A stretch of 64,000 nucleotides of DNA from Dactylis glomerata (Eukaryota > Streptophyta > Magnoliopsida > Poales > Poaceae): assembly GCA_007115705.1 (NCBI GenBank), contig QXEO01000247.1:13368933-13432932 (forward strand), in the 5' to 3' direction. This document shows, piece after piece, positions 1-11,760 of this stretch (its first letter is position 1; each line of letters begins with the position of its first letter). The position numbers were made by a program, and so were the translations under genes. The notes below the pieces were generated by a model, which was not told the DNA's origin, did not search any database, and worked only from the letters and a program-made list of their open reading frames with translations.

Positions 1-2556
1 GTCAGCTGTTCTGTTTTGATAGATTTCTGCCAATATTTGTGTTTGCCTCTCGATCGCTTTCTTTTTGAGTTCTTTTGATCACGAAACTTTTGGGGAAGTT
101 GCTACAGTAGTATATGCTTTATATGTGGTGGTTTTGAGTTGAAATCTGAAGCAAAAAGGGTTTGATTCATTATTATGCTTACACTAATGGTGCTAACAGA
201 ATTGTGTTGAGTTTTGTATGATGGAAGTTTTCAAGTGTAGGGATTGGAGAATAATGAAATGAGTTGAAGAATGGACAAAAGCTCAAGCTTGGGGATGCCC
301 ACGCACCCCAAGAAATATTCAATAGGTACAAGCGTCAAAGCTTGGGGATGCCCCCGAGGCACCCCTTCTTCATCGACAAAAATCAGGTCACCTTTCAACA
401 CACTATATTTTTATTGCTTCATGCACTATGCGTTTTTCTTGGAGCGTCTTTACTTTAGTTTTCAGTTTTGTTTAGTTTTGTTTGCTGCAATAAATGGTTG
501 GACCCCAACAAATTTCTTTTGGAGAAGTTGCCTTGCTTTTCATTTGCGAACAACACTCGGTTTTTCACTCTTATCATTCAACGAGTGTTCTCTTTTTCTA
601 GAACTACGTTTAGCTTTCGTTTTTCGCCTTGATTTTTTAGATCATTTTTTATATTTATATCAAGGTGTATTTAGACCGCTGGTCTATGTTGGTTTTCCTC
701 AAAAGAGTTGTCTCAAAAAGGTTTAAATGGTGTTGGAAAAGAGAAAAAGTTTCATGCAAAAAAGTGGTATAAAAAGGAACTTGTTTAGACTACGGCTTAG
801 ACTTTTGCATGTCGTGCTTGATGTCGTTTTGATAGTATGCTTTGTGGTTTTGTTGTAGCATGACTTGTCTCAAATGACTGAGATTGCTTAATGAGCCTTT
901 GAAAAAATCATGCGTTGTTTTTATTATTTGGAAGCATTAATTTGGTTTTCTCCTTGATGCTTTATTTGGGTTGACTTGGCGCATGCTTACACATGTTTGA
1001 CTCATACAAAGTCACTATAAGCCTCTATGATCATTTAGTTTTTGACTTTTGATGCCATCTTATGCTTCTCTTAATGATGTTTTGTCGCTATGCATGATTA
1101 TGGCCGTTATTGCTCTCTTAGTTGGTCGCTCCCAGTCTTTTGCTAGCCCTCATTTTGTACTGAGTATGAGCTCTACTCGTGCATCCAACTCCCAAAAACC
1201 AAGTTATTCCAATGTGTCCACCATACATACCTATTAGCAATTTTCTATTCCAAAGTACATTTGACTTGCTTTTATCTATCCTTCAAATTAAACTCTTTTG
1301 GTGTTATGCAAAAATTGGTCAGTAAAGCTCTCACGAACCTGATGGCACACTTTACTTTTCTCGTTCTTAAAAATTTGACATTGTGGCTCTCTTATGTTGA
1401 GTTGTCATGCTTGCAAGTTGTAAGTTGGAAAGTAGCCAAACCATGCCGTCATGGGGTAAGCTTTCAACATTGCACTTCTTATTTGAGTTGATATCGTGAT
1501 CTTTTGTTTATGGATACTCGCGATGTGAAATAAATTGGGAATCTTGTGGGATCATGGAGTTTGTATACGTGTTAGAGAAACGCCTGGGCCGCCAATCTAA
1601 GCCATGCATAATTCATGGTGGAAATTTACAGCATGCCCATAGTGAACATTCGACGACGCATCTCAAAATGAAAAGCTATACCAATGGTAAATAAAAGAGA
1701 TGCCGAGGTGTTCATTATCTATTTGTCCTATCATTTTTATGTGGGCTTGTTCCATGTCATCGGGCACGGACGTACCCCGTTGGCGGTTCTCGATGATACG
1801 TGTATACTTACAATGACAAGAGCTTGCTTGGGACTCTAAGTCGAGTAGCATGAGGTTTGGGTATTCATACTTCACGAGACACGAGGTTTTCAACTTATGA
1901 TTTGTCAAGCATATGCTTCATAATTATACTCGCATTAACTTTAACTATTCAATATGCCTATGATGGGGGAAATGAGAGCTCAAAGCTAGTAAGTACCATA
2001 ATTTTTGAAGGTTTATAAAACTTGCAATCACTGCTTCCCTCTGCGAAGGGCCTTTCTTTTACTTTTTTGTTGAGTCACCACCTTCTATCTTTATGCACCG
2101 TCTAAGAGAGCATAGTTGTCATTCTGAGTTTAATGTGCATAGTCCCAAAGTTTATCATTGATTGATTCATGATTTTGGTTTCACTTGTTCTTAAATTATT
2201 TGTATCTAGTCGTCCTCTTAAACTTGAAGGTGTCCTATGCATTTATGTTTTGCTATTCCATGAAGGACAAGCTGAAAACCATTTACTGTGTTTTTCCATA
2301 TGATTTGAAGACACGTTTGACATTCATTGTTTCATTTTTCATGATCTTTCATTTGTGTTCTTTTTCATGTTATAACATGGTTGCTAAGTTTCTTCTATCA
2401 AGATTATATCTTTCATGCCCATGTTTTAAGTTCTTTTGATCCCAGCACTCAATGCTTACATAGATGATCAAGATTGTGTTGGTGCATGTCACCTCAAAAA
2501 TTATTCTTTTGTTATCACTTACCTACTCGAGGACGAGGAGTTAAGCTTAGAGATGC
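1..2556 (+). mobile_element. 3' part of an Athila-type element internal region (non-coding), ending in a polypurine tract
   Basis: This stretch matches, in the same order, the non-coding internal regions at 7853-10114, 12660-14906 and 19018-21578. It therefore belongs to the same non-autonomous LTR family, and its 5' part lies left of the window. It ends in a purine-rich tract (about 2538-2556, containing GTTAAGCTTAGAGATGC) directly before the LTR at 2557. Two internal copies of AAGCTTGGGGATGC (near 286 and 337) resemble the polypurine tract. Short ORFs in it are not conserved between copies. I see no gene. Confidence 0.8.
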
Positions 2557-4454
2557 TGATACGTCTCAAATGTATCTATAATTTTTGATGCTCCATGCTT
2601 GTTCTTACACCATTTGCTTAGTGTTTTGTTACACTTCGTGGCATTTTTATGCATTTTTTGGGACTAACCTATTAACAAGATGCCACAGTGTCAGTTCCCT
2701 ATTTTCTGCTATTTTTGTGTTTCAGAAAAGTTACACAGGAAATATTCTCAGAATAGGATGAAACAAAAGCCGAACCTCCTATTATTTCACGAAGCTTCCA
2801 AAAGACCGAAGAGGAGACGGAGAGGGGCCAGGGGCCAGCCTCACCACCAGGGGGTGTGGCCTAGCCCCTGGCCATGCCCACCTATGGTGAGGGGCCCCTG
2901 GTCCACCTCTGACGCTGCCCCTTCGCCTATAAAGACCCCCCGATGGGAAAAACCTAAGGACCCGATCAATTTTCCAGAAACACATCGCGATCCGCCGCCA
3001 TCATCGACCCGAGATCGGGAGGGTCCAGAAGCTCTTCCCGGCACCCTGCCGAAGAGGGGAATCGCCACCGGAGGTCTTCTTCATCGCCATGCTTGCCTCC
3101 AGCGCAATGAGTGAGTAGTCTACCTTGGACTATGGGTCCATAGTAGTAGCTAGATGGTTGTCTTCACCATGTGCTTCATGTTTAGATCTCGTGAGCTGCC
3201 TTACATGATCGAGATCATCTTTATATTTTTTTCATGTTGTGTTTGTTGGGATCCAATGAATATTGGTGTTATGTTAAGTTGATGTGTTGAATATTATCTT
3301 ATGTTATCTCTATGTTGTTTATAATCTTGCATGCTCTCCGTTGTTAGTAGCTATCTTGGCCAAGTAGATACTAGTGACTCCAAGAGGGGGTATTTATGCT
3401 CGATAGTTGGGTTCATGCCTCTATTTAATCCGGGGGAGTGACAGAAACCTCTAAGGTTGTAGATGTGTTGTTGCCACTAGAGAGAAAACAACATTCTTGT
3501 GTCCAAGGACATTAGTTTTGTTTACATTACACACTTTGCTTAATGCAGTTATCTTTTGTTCGCAACTTAATACTCGTGGGGTGTTCGGATGATATCCCCG
3601 TGGGTGGATTATTAGTCATAGATGTAGTTGGATGGCGGTCTATGTATTTTGTTGTAATGCCCAAAGTAAATCTCATAGTGATCCTCGTGACATATGCACG
3701 TTATCTTTATTCTATCAATTGCCCAACTGTAATTTGTTTACCCAGCATGTTGTTATTTATCTTATGGAGAGACACCACTAGTGAACTGTGGACCCCGGTC
3801 CAATTTTCTTTACATAGTTACACCGTTTTACTTTTACTCGCACTGTTTACTTTCTTGCATACTAATATTGCTTTCCACTTGATACGCTCAATCCTTTGTG
3901 TATAGAAAATCGGTGAGATTAACAACCTCGTCGTAAGTTGGGAGCAAAGTTCTTGGTTGTGTTGTGTGCAGGTTCCACATTTCTACTAGTTGAAGACGCA
4001 CCAACAAGAATCGTAAATGGTTCCCTTGCTAGAGTGTAACGAAGCTAGCAAGCATCACCTTCTGAAGTTTGGCTTTTTCCTACTGGATCGATAAACCTCG
4101 GTTTCTTATTGAGGGAAAGACTTGCTACTGTGCTCATCATACCTTCCTCTTGGGGTTCCCAACTGGGTGGTTATCCTGCCCGCATCAATTGACAACCTCA
4201 TCGTAAGTTGGGAGCAAAGTACTTGTCTGTGTTGTGCAGGTTCCATGTTGCTGCTGGGGGAAGACACGCCGTCAACAAGTTTTCTGGCGCCATTGTCCGG
4301 AGTGTCACGAAGGTAGCAAGCATCACTTTCTTAAGTTTGGCTTTCTCCTACTGGTTCGATTAAACCTTGGTTTCACAACTGAGGGAAGACTTGCTACTAT
4401 GCTCATCATACCTTCCTCTTGGGGTTCCCAACGGGCTTTACTTACAAGCCATCA
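2557..4454 (+). repeat. LTR1 of Athila-type (Sabrina/WHAM-like) retrotransposon, with duplicated 3' end
   Basis: It starts TGATACGTCTC after a polypurine tract and ends in CATCA just before a primer-binding site. A TATA box (TATAAAGA, 2938-2945) is followed by a transcribed-leader-like GC-rich segment shared with the other five LTRs. It is longer (1898 bp) than its relatives (1630-1675 bp) because the last ~265 bp occur twice (about 3922-4187 and 4189-4454). It follows an internal region and also precedes a PBS, so it serves as 3' LTR of the upstream copy and 5' LTR of element A. Subfamily features (CTTGTTCTTAC near the start, CCGAACCTCC) are shared with the LTR at 23285. Confidence 0.85.
2938..2945 (+). 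promoter_or_regulatory. TATA box of LTR1
   Basis: TATAAAGA lies in the conserved context CCTATAAAGACCCCC, about 380 bp into the LTR. Equivalent boxes are at 5178, 10486, 16449, 21950 and 23655 in the other five LTRs. No activity can be judged from sequence. Confidence 0.6.
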
Positions 4455-4464
4455 AGCAGTTTTC

Positions 4465-4482
4465 TGGCGCTATTGCCGGGGA
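4465..4482 (+). other. Primer-binding site of element A (tRNA-Asp type)
   Basis: TGGCGCTATTGCCGGGGA lies 10 bp after the LTR1 end. It closely matches the tRNA-Asp-complementary primer site known for the Athila lineage (TGGCGCCGTTGCCGGGGA), with two changes. Confidence 0.8.
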
Positions 4483-4641
4483 GGAAGAAGACTTCTGCAA
4501 GGGGAGTCTCGCACGCACAATCTTTTACTTTGTTTTTTGTTTTGCTTTACTTTATTTTTGCTTGCATCTTTTTATCAAAAATACAAAAAAATTAGTTTCC
4601 TTTATAGTTGCTTTTATTTTCTTGCTTTTAGTTTTGTTAGA

Positions 4642-4821
4642 ATGAGTAATTCTGAAGTTGAAGTTCGTACTTTTAAGCAACAAGGGGAAGAGATCTTGAA
4701 AGATGCTTGGTACCGTATTAGCAATTCTCATCATAGGTGTACACAGAAGCATTCTACCATGATCCTCCTTAGAAATTTTTATGTTGGTATATCTAGTTGG
4801 AATAGGTACGTTCTTGATACA
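4642..4821 (+). pseudogene. gag N-terminal fragment of element A (interrupted by element B)
   Basis: An ATG at 4642 opens about 60 codons beginning MSNSEVEVRTFKQQGEEI. The same peptide start is found in element C (17941 onward), and the organisation is that of an Athila-type gag. The frame is cut off at 4821, where the LTR of element B (4822) begins. The rest of the gene resumes at 11761, after element B. The product would be a capsid precursor fragment. Both halves also carry later damage, so this is a pseudogene. Confidence 0.75.
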
Positions 4822-6451
4822 TGATACGTCTCAAACGTATCTATAATTTTTGATGCTCTATGCTTGTTTTTACACCATTTGCTTTGTGTTTCGTTACACT
4901 TCATGGCATTTTTCGGAACTGACCTATTAACGAGATGCCACAGTGCCAGTTCCATGTTTTCTGCTGGTTTTGTGTTTCAGAAAAGTTACACAGGAAATAT
5001 TCTCGGAATTGGACGAAACAAAAGCCGAACATCCAAAAATTTACCGAAGCTTCCAGAGAACAGAAGAGGAGACGGAGAGGGGCCACAGGGCGGCCACAAC
5101 ACAGGGTGGCGTGGCCTGCCCCTGGCCCCCCTGGTGGTGAGGCCACCCTGGCCCACCTCTGGTGCTTCCCCTTCACCTATAAAGACCCCCCGATGGGAAA
5201 AACCTAAAAACCCGATCACTTTTCCAGAATACATCGCGATCTGTCACCACCGTCGACCCGAGATCGGGAGGGTCCAAAAGCTCTTCCCGGCACCCTGCCG
5301 GAGAGGGGAATCACCACCGGAGGTCTTCTTCATCGTCATGCTTGCCTCCGGTGCGATGAGTGAGTAGTCTACCTTGGACTATGGGTCCATAGCAGTAGCT
5401 AGTTGGTTGTCTTCTCCATCATGTGCTGCATGTTTAGATCTCGTGAGCTGCTTTACATAATCGAGATCACCGTTATGAAATTCTACATGTTGTGTTTGTT
5501 GGGATCCGATGAATATTGGTGTTATGATTGAGTTGATGTGCTGAATATTATCTTATGTTATCTCTATGTTGTTTATGATCTTGCATGCTCTCCGTTGTTA
5601 GTAGCTATCTTGGCCGAGTAGATACTAGTGACTCCAAGAGGGGGTATTTATGCTCGATAGTTGGGTTCATGCCTCTATTTAATCAGGAGGAGTGACAGAA
5701 ACCTCTAAGGTTGTAGATGTGCTGTTGCCACTAGGGAGAAAACAACATTCATATGCTCAAGGGCATATGCCTTATTTACATTACACACTTTGATTAATGC
5801 AGTTATCTGTTGTTTGCAACATAATATTTGTGGAGTTCTCGGATTAATTCGCCACAAGTGGATTATTAGTCATAGGTGCAGTTGGATGACAGTCTATGTA
5901 TCTTGTTGTAATGCCCAGAGTAAATCTCATAGTGATCCTCTCGACATATGCACGTTGTCTTTATTCTATCAATTGCCCAACTGTAATTTGTTTACCCAGC
6001 ATGTGTTATTTTATCTTATGGAGAGACACCACTAGTGAACTGTGGACCCCGGTCCTATTTCCATTATATTGCTATCACCTGTTTCTTTACTCGCACTGTT
6101 TACTTACTCGCATATTACTATTACTTTCCACTCGATACGCTCATACCTTTGTTTCAAGCAAACCGGTGAGATTGACAACCTCATCGTAAGTTGGGAGCAA
6201 AGTATTTGGTTCTGTTGTGTGCAAGTTCCATGTTGCTACTAGTTGAAGACGCGCTAACACGTTATCGTTAACGGCGCCCTTGTTGGAGTGTCACTAGGCT
6301 AGCAAGCATCACCTTCTGGAGTTTGACTTTTTCCTGGATACGATTAAACCTTGTTTTCTTACTAAGGGAAAATTTGCTGCTGTACTCATCATACCTTCCT
6401 CTTGGGGTTCTCAACTGGATGGTGAAAAACCATCAACATCGTGCCGCATCA
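4822..6451 (+). repeat. LTR2, 5' LTR of element B
   Basis: It starts TGATACGTCTCAAACG and ends GTGCCGCATCA, 1630 bp in all. TATAAAGA is at 5178. It is followed by AGCTAATTTT and the primer-binding site. Its diagnostic variants (ACATTCATATGCTCAAGGGC, about 5743-5763) match LTR3 rather than LTR1. Confidence 0.88.
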
Positions 6452-6462
6452 AGCTAATTTTT

Positions 6463-6480
6463 TGGCGCCGTTGCCGAGGA
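6463..6480 (+). other. Primer-binding site of element B (tRNA-Asp type)
   Basis: TGGCGCCGTTGCCGAGGA lies 11 bp after the LTR end. It has a single mismatch to the standard Athila tRNA-Asp primer site. Confidence 0.85.
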
Positions 6481-6614
6481 AAAAGAAGACTTCTGCAAGG
6501 GGAGTTTCGCATGCACATCCTTTACTTTGTTTTAAGTTTTGCTTTTACTTTATTTTTACTTGCATCGTTTTATCAAAATCACAAAAAAATTAGTTTCCCT
6601 TATAGTTGTTTATT

Positions 6615-7481
6615 ATGTCTAGTTCACTTGCTACTACTATGTCACCCGAGGATATGATTTTCACTTTCAAACAAAAGGATGAGGAAAGTTTCAAAGAAGC
6701 TTGGTCTAGAATTTATGATTGGCATGGAAAAACTAAACCAAAAATGACTTTGAGTTTGCTTCTCAGTTGCTTTTACTTTGGACTTGCTCTTCGTTATAGA
6801 TATGCTTTGGATGCTACTGTAGAAGGAGATTTCCTTCATTGTGATGGAGATCAAGCTTTCAATATTATAAAAAAGTTGATTACAATTTATAGCATGCCAA
6901 CTTATTTTGATTCCTCTCTTGTGAGCATTTTTAATAGACTTAATACTCTTGAGACTCGCACTGCTAGTTTGAATACTTGCTATAATACTTTGCGCCAGCA
7001 TTTTGATTATGTGCCATCAAATTCTGAACCTTCGAGTTGGTACCCTACGGTAAAAATCACCATTAATGGTGAAACTTTTCATGCTCGTTTTGATATTATG
7101 TCTGAATTTTGTCTTATGCCAAAGGATGTTTATGAATCTTTGAGTCTTTGGAAACTTTCTGAGGGGGGAGAAGAAATTTCTCTTACTAATTATGCCACTA
7201 TATTTCCCATTGGAATAGCTGAAGGAATTTATACAAAAGTCCTAGGAAGAATGGTATCTACTGATTATCTTGTTATTGAATGTGTAGGAAAAGGACAAAT
7301 CACACTTGGAAGATCTCTACTGAAGCTACTGGGCGCCGTTATAGATGTGGGAAAAAGCAGTATAAGATTCATCTCTCCACCTTGCAATAGTCACGTCTTT
7401 CCTAGAGTTAAGAGCAAAGGTAAGAAAGGAAGACGTAAGGCACCCGTTGACCCTAGCACTTCATCACTTGATATTACTTGA
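6615..7481 (+). CDS. Gag-like protein with a degenerate protease-like domain (element B)
   Basis: An uninterrupted ORF of 288 aa starts at the ATG at 6615 (MSSSLATT). An upstream in-frame TTG at 6606 is an unlikely start. The N-terminal part (about residues 10-75, with FKQKDEESFKEAWSRI) matches the gag start of elements A and C, consistent with the Athila gag domain. The C-terminal half (about residues 150-255) resembles an LTR-element aspartic protease: it has a FHARFD segment, then LMPKDVY and a late GRSLLKLLGAVIDVG segment. The residues after the candidate catalytic Asp are I-M-S rather than the usual Thr/Ser-Gly, so activity looks lost. The central gag section found in A and C is missing, so the protein is an internal fusion. 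It is the only coding region between the LTRs and probably a relic, although the frame is open. Confidence 0.7.
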   Translation: MSSSLATTMSPEDMIFTFKQKDEESFKEAWSRIYDWHGKTKPKMTLSLLLSCFYFGLALRYRYALDATVEGDFLHCDGDQAFNIIKKLITIYSMPTYFDSSLVSIFNRLNTLETRTASLNTCYNTLRQHFDYVPSNSEPSSWYPTVKITINGETFHARFDIMSEFCLMPKDVYESLSLWKLSEGGEEISLTNYATIFPIGIAEGIYTKVLGRMVSTDYLVIECVGKGQITLGRSLLKLLGAVIDVGKSSIRFISPPCNSHVFPRVKSKGKKGRRKAPVDPSTSSLDIT

Positions 7482-10114
7482 TTCGCATTTTCTGCGCCTA
7501 GCTCAAAGGCGTTAAAGAAAAGCACTCTTGGGAGATAACCCAATGTTTTTACTTTCAGTACTTTTTATTTTATTTGAGTCTTGAAAGTTATTACTACTGT
7601 AATAACCGCTCCTTATCCTTTTTATTTCGTTTTTGTGCCAAGAAAAGCCTCTAATTTGAGTGAGGTAAGATTTAGGGATGTTGCTGTCCTGAAACAGTTT
7701 TTGGTGCTGCACCGTAAAAATTCGTGAAAATTCTCTGAATATATTTTGGACCTGCGATTTCTTGAGCACATGCCCCAGGTTATATCCAAACTTTCATTAG
7801 TTAAACACTTTTTGATTTGAGCAACAGAAAACCCTCTAGAAATTTGACCTTTGACAGCTGTTCTATTTTGACAGATTTCTGCCAATATTTGTGTTTGCCG
7901 CTTTATCGCTTTCTTTTTGAGTTCTTTTGATAACGGAACTTTTGGGGAAGTTGATACAGTAGTATATGCTTTATATGTGGTGGTTCTGAGTTGAAACCTG
8001 AAGCAAAAAGGGTTGATTCATTGTTATGCTTACACTAATGTTGGTAATAGAATTGTGTTTAGTTTTGTATGAAGAAAGTTTTCAAGTGTAGGGATTGGAG
8101 AATGATGAGATGAGTTGAAGAATGGACAAAAGCTCAAGCTTGGGGATGCCCACGCACCCCAAGAAATATCCAAGAGTTACAAGCGTCAAAGCTTGGGGAT
8201 GCCCCCGAGGCACCCCTTCTTCATCGGCAAAAATCAGGTCACCTTTCAACACACTACATTTTTGTTGCTTCATACATTATGCGTTTTTCTTGGAGCGTCA
8301 GTTGTTTTTAGTTTTCAGTTTTGTTTAGTTTTGTTTGCTGCAATAAATGGTTGGACCCCAACAAATTTCTTTTGGAGAAGTTGCCTTGTTTTTCATTTGC
8401 CAAAAACACTCCGTTTTTCACTCTTATCGTTCAACGAGTGTTCTCTTTTCCTGCTACTGCGGTTAGCTTTCGTTTTTTGCCTTGATTTGTGTTCAGATCT
8501 TGTTATATCTTTGCATCAAGGTGTATTTTGACCTCTGGTCCATGTTGGTTTTCATCAAAAGAGTTGTTTCAAAAAAGTTCGAATGGTGTTGGAAAAGAGA
8601 AAAAGATTTATGCAAAAAAGTGGTACAAAAAGGAGCTTGTGTAGACTGCGGCCTAGGCTTTTGCATGTCGTGCTTGATGTCTTTTTGATAGTATGCTTAG
8701 TGGTTTTGCTGTAGCATGACTTGTCTCAAATGTCTGAGATTGCTTAATGAGCCTTTGAAAAAATCATGCGTTGTTTCAATTATTTGGAAGCATTATTTTG
8801 GTTTTCTCCTTTGATGCTTTATTTGGGTTAACTTGGTGCATGCTCACACATGTTAGACTCATACAAAGTCGCCATTGCCTCTATGATCATTTAGTTTTTG
8901 ACTTTTGAAGCCATCTTATGCTTCTTTTAATGTCGCTTTGTCGCTTTGCATGATTTTGGCCGTTATTGCTCTCTTAGTTGGTCACTCCCAGTCTTTTGCT
9001 AGCCCTCATTTTGTACTAAGAGAGCTCTACTCGTGCATCCAACTCCTAAAAACCAAGTTTGCCATTGTGTCCACTATAAATTCCTATGCATGGTATTTGT
9101 AAGCCATTCCAAGTAAATTTTCATGTGCTATCTTTCAAAACTTTCAACTACTTCTCGTTTTGTGCCACTGTTTTTAGCTCATGGAGACATAGTGGTCGGA
9201 ATTGCTACCTTCCATATTAAATTAAGTACCCCTCGACTAGGCAGCTTCATCTGCTCGTCAATAATTTTGCAAGAGAGCTGGTCAGACCATTGCAATCTAA
9301 TTCTAAAAAAAAAGAAGGCACTCCTCCATGGTATGTGAATGTTGGTGGGCACCCGATGGAATCGGTTAGCCATGGCTTGAGAAAGGAAAAAGGGTGGGGA
9401 GGAGTGCCAAAGCTTTATAAAAGAGCACCAATGTGCCAATTTTTCAAAGAACTCGGAACCGCTCTCACTTGTTTATTATGGAAGATAGTAAGACCCCATT
9501 GCCAGTCGTTGACATGAAACAACCACCTCTCAAATCCCAATTTTTACCTCTGTTTTACAAATGAAAAGCTCTAGCACATGTTTAATCACTGCTTCCCTCC
9601 GTGAAGGGCCCTTTCTTTTACTTTTATGTTGAGTCACCACCTTCTATCTTTATGCACCGTCTAAGAGAGCATAGTTGTCATTCTAAGTATAATGTGCATT
9701 GTCCCAAAGTTTTCATTGATTGATCCATGATGTTTGTTTCACTTGTTCTAAAATTACTTGTATCTAGTCGCCCTCTTAAACTTGAAGGTGTCCTATGCAT
9801 TTATGTTTTGCTCTCTCATGAAGGACAAGCTGAAAACCATTTGTATTTTTTCCATATGGTTTGAACACACGTTTGACTTTCATTGTTTCAATTTCATGAT
9901 CTTTCATTTGTGTTCTTTTTCATGTTATAACATGGTTGCTAAGTTTCTTCTATCAAGATTATATCTTTCATGCCCATGTTTTAAGTTCTTTTGATCCCAG
10001 CGCACAACGCTTACATAGTTGATCAACATTGTGTAGGTGCATGTCACCTCAAAAATTATTTCTTTGTTATCACTTACCTACTCGAGGACGAGCAGGAGTT
10101 AAGCTTGGGGATGC
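7482..10114 (+). mobile_element. Non-coding internal region of element B
   Basis: It begins with two predicted hairpins just after the gag stop (7495-7543) and ends in the polypurine tract before LTR3. It is colinear with the other copies except at about 9120-9580, where a different sequence replaces a ~760-bp segment of elements A, C and the left copy. Two AAGCTTGGGGATGC motifs occur near 8137 and 8188. No conserved ORF is present. Confidence 0.75.
7495..7543 (+). ncRNA. Conserved double-hairpin element after gag (element B copy)
   Basis: CGCCT (7495-7499) pairs with AGGCG (7507-7511) around a 7-nt loop. TTGGG (7528-7532) pairs with CCCAA (7539-7543) around a 6-nt loop. The same layout follows the gag stop in element A (12321-12367; second stem weakened by a lost C) and element C (18659-18707). 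It may be a structured element of the genomic RNA. The function is unknown. Confidence 0.5.
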
Positions 10115-11760
10115 TGATACATCTCAAATGTATCTATAATTTTTGATGCTCCATGCTTGTTTTTACACCATTTGCTTAGAGTTTCGTTACACTTCATGGC
10201 ATTTTTATGCATTTTTCGGAACTAACCTATTAACGAGATGCCACAGTGCCAGTTCCCTGTTTTCTGCTGTTTTTGTGTTTCAGAAAAGTTACATAGGAAA
10301 TATTCTCGGAATTGGACGAAACAAAAGCCGAACATCCGGAAATTTACCAAAGTTTCCAGAGAACCGAAGAGGAGACGGAGAGGGGCCACAGGGCGCCCAC
10401 ACCACAGGGTGGCACGGCCTGCCCCTGGCCCGCACCCCTTGGTGGTGAGGCCACCCTGGCCCACCTCTGGCGCTGCCCCTTCGCCTATAAAGACCCCCCG
10501 ACGGGAAAAACCTAAAGACCCGATCACTTTTCTAGAAAACATCACGATCTATCGTCGCCGTCGACCCGAGATCGGGAGGGTCCAGAAGCTCTTCCCGGCA
10601 CCCTGCCGGAGAGGGGAATCGCCACCGGAGGTCTTCTTCATCGCCATGCTTGCCTCCGGCGCGATGAGTGAGTAGTCTACCTTGGACTATGGGTCCATAG
10701 CAGTAGCTAGTTGGTTGTCTTCTCCACCATGTGCTTCATGTTTATATCTCATGAGCTGCTTTACATGATCGAGATCACCATTATGTAATTCTACATGTTG
10801 TGTTTGTTGGGATCCGATGAATATTGGTGTTATGATTGAGTTGATGTGCTGAATATTATCTTATGTTATCTCTATGTTGTTTATGATCTTGCATGCTCTC
10901 TGTTGTTAGTAGCTATCTTGGCCAAGTAGATACTAGTGACTCTAAGAGGGGGTATTTATGCTCGATAGTTGGGTTCATGCCTCTATTTAATCTGGGGGAG
11001 TGACAGAAACCTCTAAGGTTGTAGATGTGTTGTTGCCACTAGGGAGAAAACAACATTCATATGCTCAAGGGCATATGCTTTGTTTACATTACACACTTTG
11101 CTTAATGCAGTTATCTGTTGTTCGCAACTTAGTACTTTTGGAGTTCTCGGATTGATTCGCCACAAGTGGATTATTAGTCATAGATGCAGTTGGATGACGG
11201 TCTATGTATCTTGTTGTAATGCCCAGAGTAAATCTCATAGTGATCCTCTCGACATATGCACGTTGTCTTTATTCTCTCAATTGCCCAACTGTAATTTGTT
11301 TACCCAGCATGTGTTATTCTATCTTATGGAGAGACACCACTAGTGAACTATGGACCCCGGTCCTATTTCCATTATATTGCTATCACCTGTTTACTTTACT
11401 CGGACTGTTTACTTACTCGCATATTACTATTACTTTCCACTCGATACGCTCATACCTTTGTTTCAAGCAAACCGGTGAGATTGACAACCTCATCGTAAGT
11501 TGGGAGCAAAGTATTTGGTTGTGTTGTGTGCAGGTTCCACGTTGCTACAAGTTGAAGATGCGCTAACACGTTATCGTTAACGGCGCCCTTGTTGGAGTGT
11601 CACTAGGCTAGCAAGCATCACCTTCTAGAGTTTGGCTTTTTCCTGGATACGATTAAACCTTGGTTTCTTACTGAGGGAAAATTTGCTGCTGTACTCATCA
11701 TATCTTCCTCTTGGGGTTCCCAACTGGACGGTGAAAAACCATCAACACCGTGCCGCATCA
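10115..11760 (+). repeat. LTR3, 3' LTR of element B
   Basis: It starts TGATACATCTC after the polypurine tract and ends GTGCCGCATCA, 1646 bp. TATAAAGA is at 10486. It is followed directly by ATACTCTTGCAGG, the continuation of the element A gag, with no primer-binding site. That confirms it as a 3' LTR and an insertion boundary. Confidence 0.88.

Larger units (their letters stand above)
4822..11760 (+). mobile_element. Element B: complete non-autonomous Athila-type LTR retrotransposon nested in element A
   Basis: Two LTRs (4822-6451 and 10115-11760) bracket a PBS (6463), a gag/protease-like ORF, a 2.6-kb non-coding region and a polypurine tract (about 10095-10114). Flanking 5-mers are ATACA (4817-4821) and ATACT (11761-11765), a one-mismatch target-site duplication. 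Joining the flanks restores the order seen uninterrupted near 18110 in element C. The 6.94-kb element lacks reverse transcriptase, RNase H and integrase, so it would need enzymes from a relative. Confidence 0.88.

Noticed and set aside
2680..3114. 140-aa ORF across the LTR TATA box, similar ORFs in LTR3 (10238-10675) and partly in other LTRs
   Set aside because: It spans the promoter and probable transcription start, is Arg/Pro-rich through GC composition, and is frame-broken in the sister LTRs. Its conservation follows from LTR relatedness.
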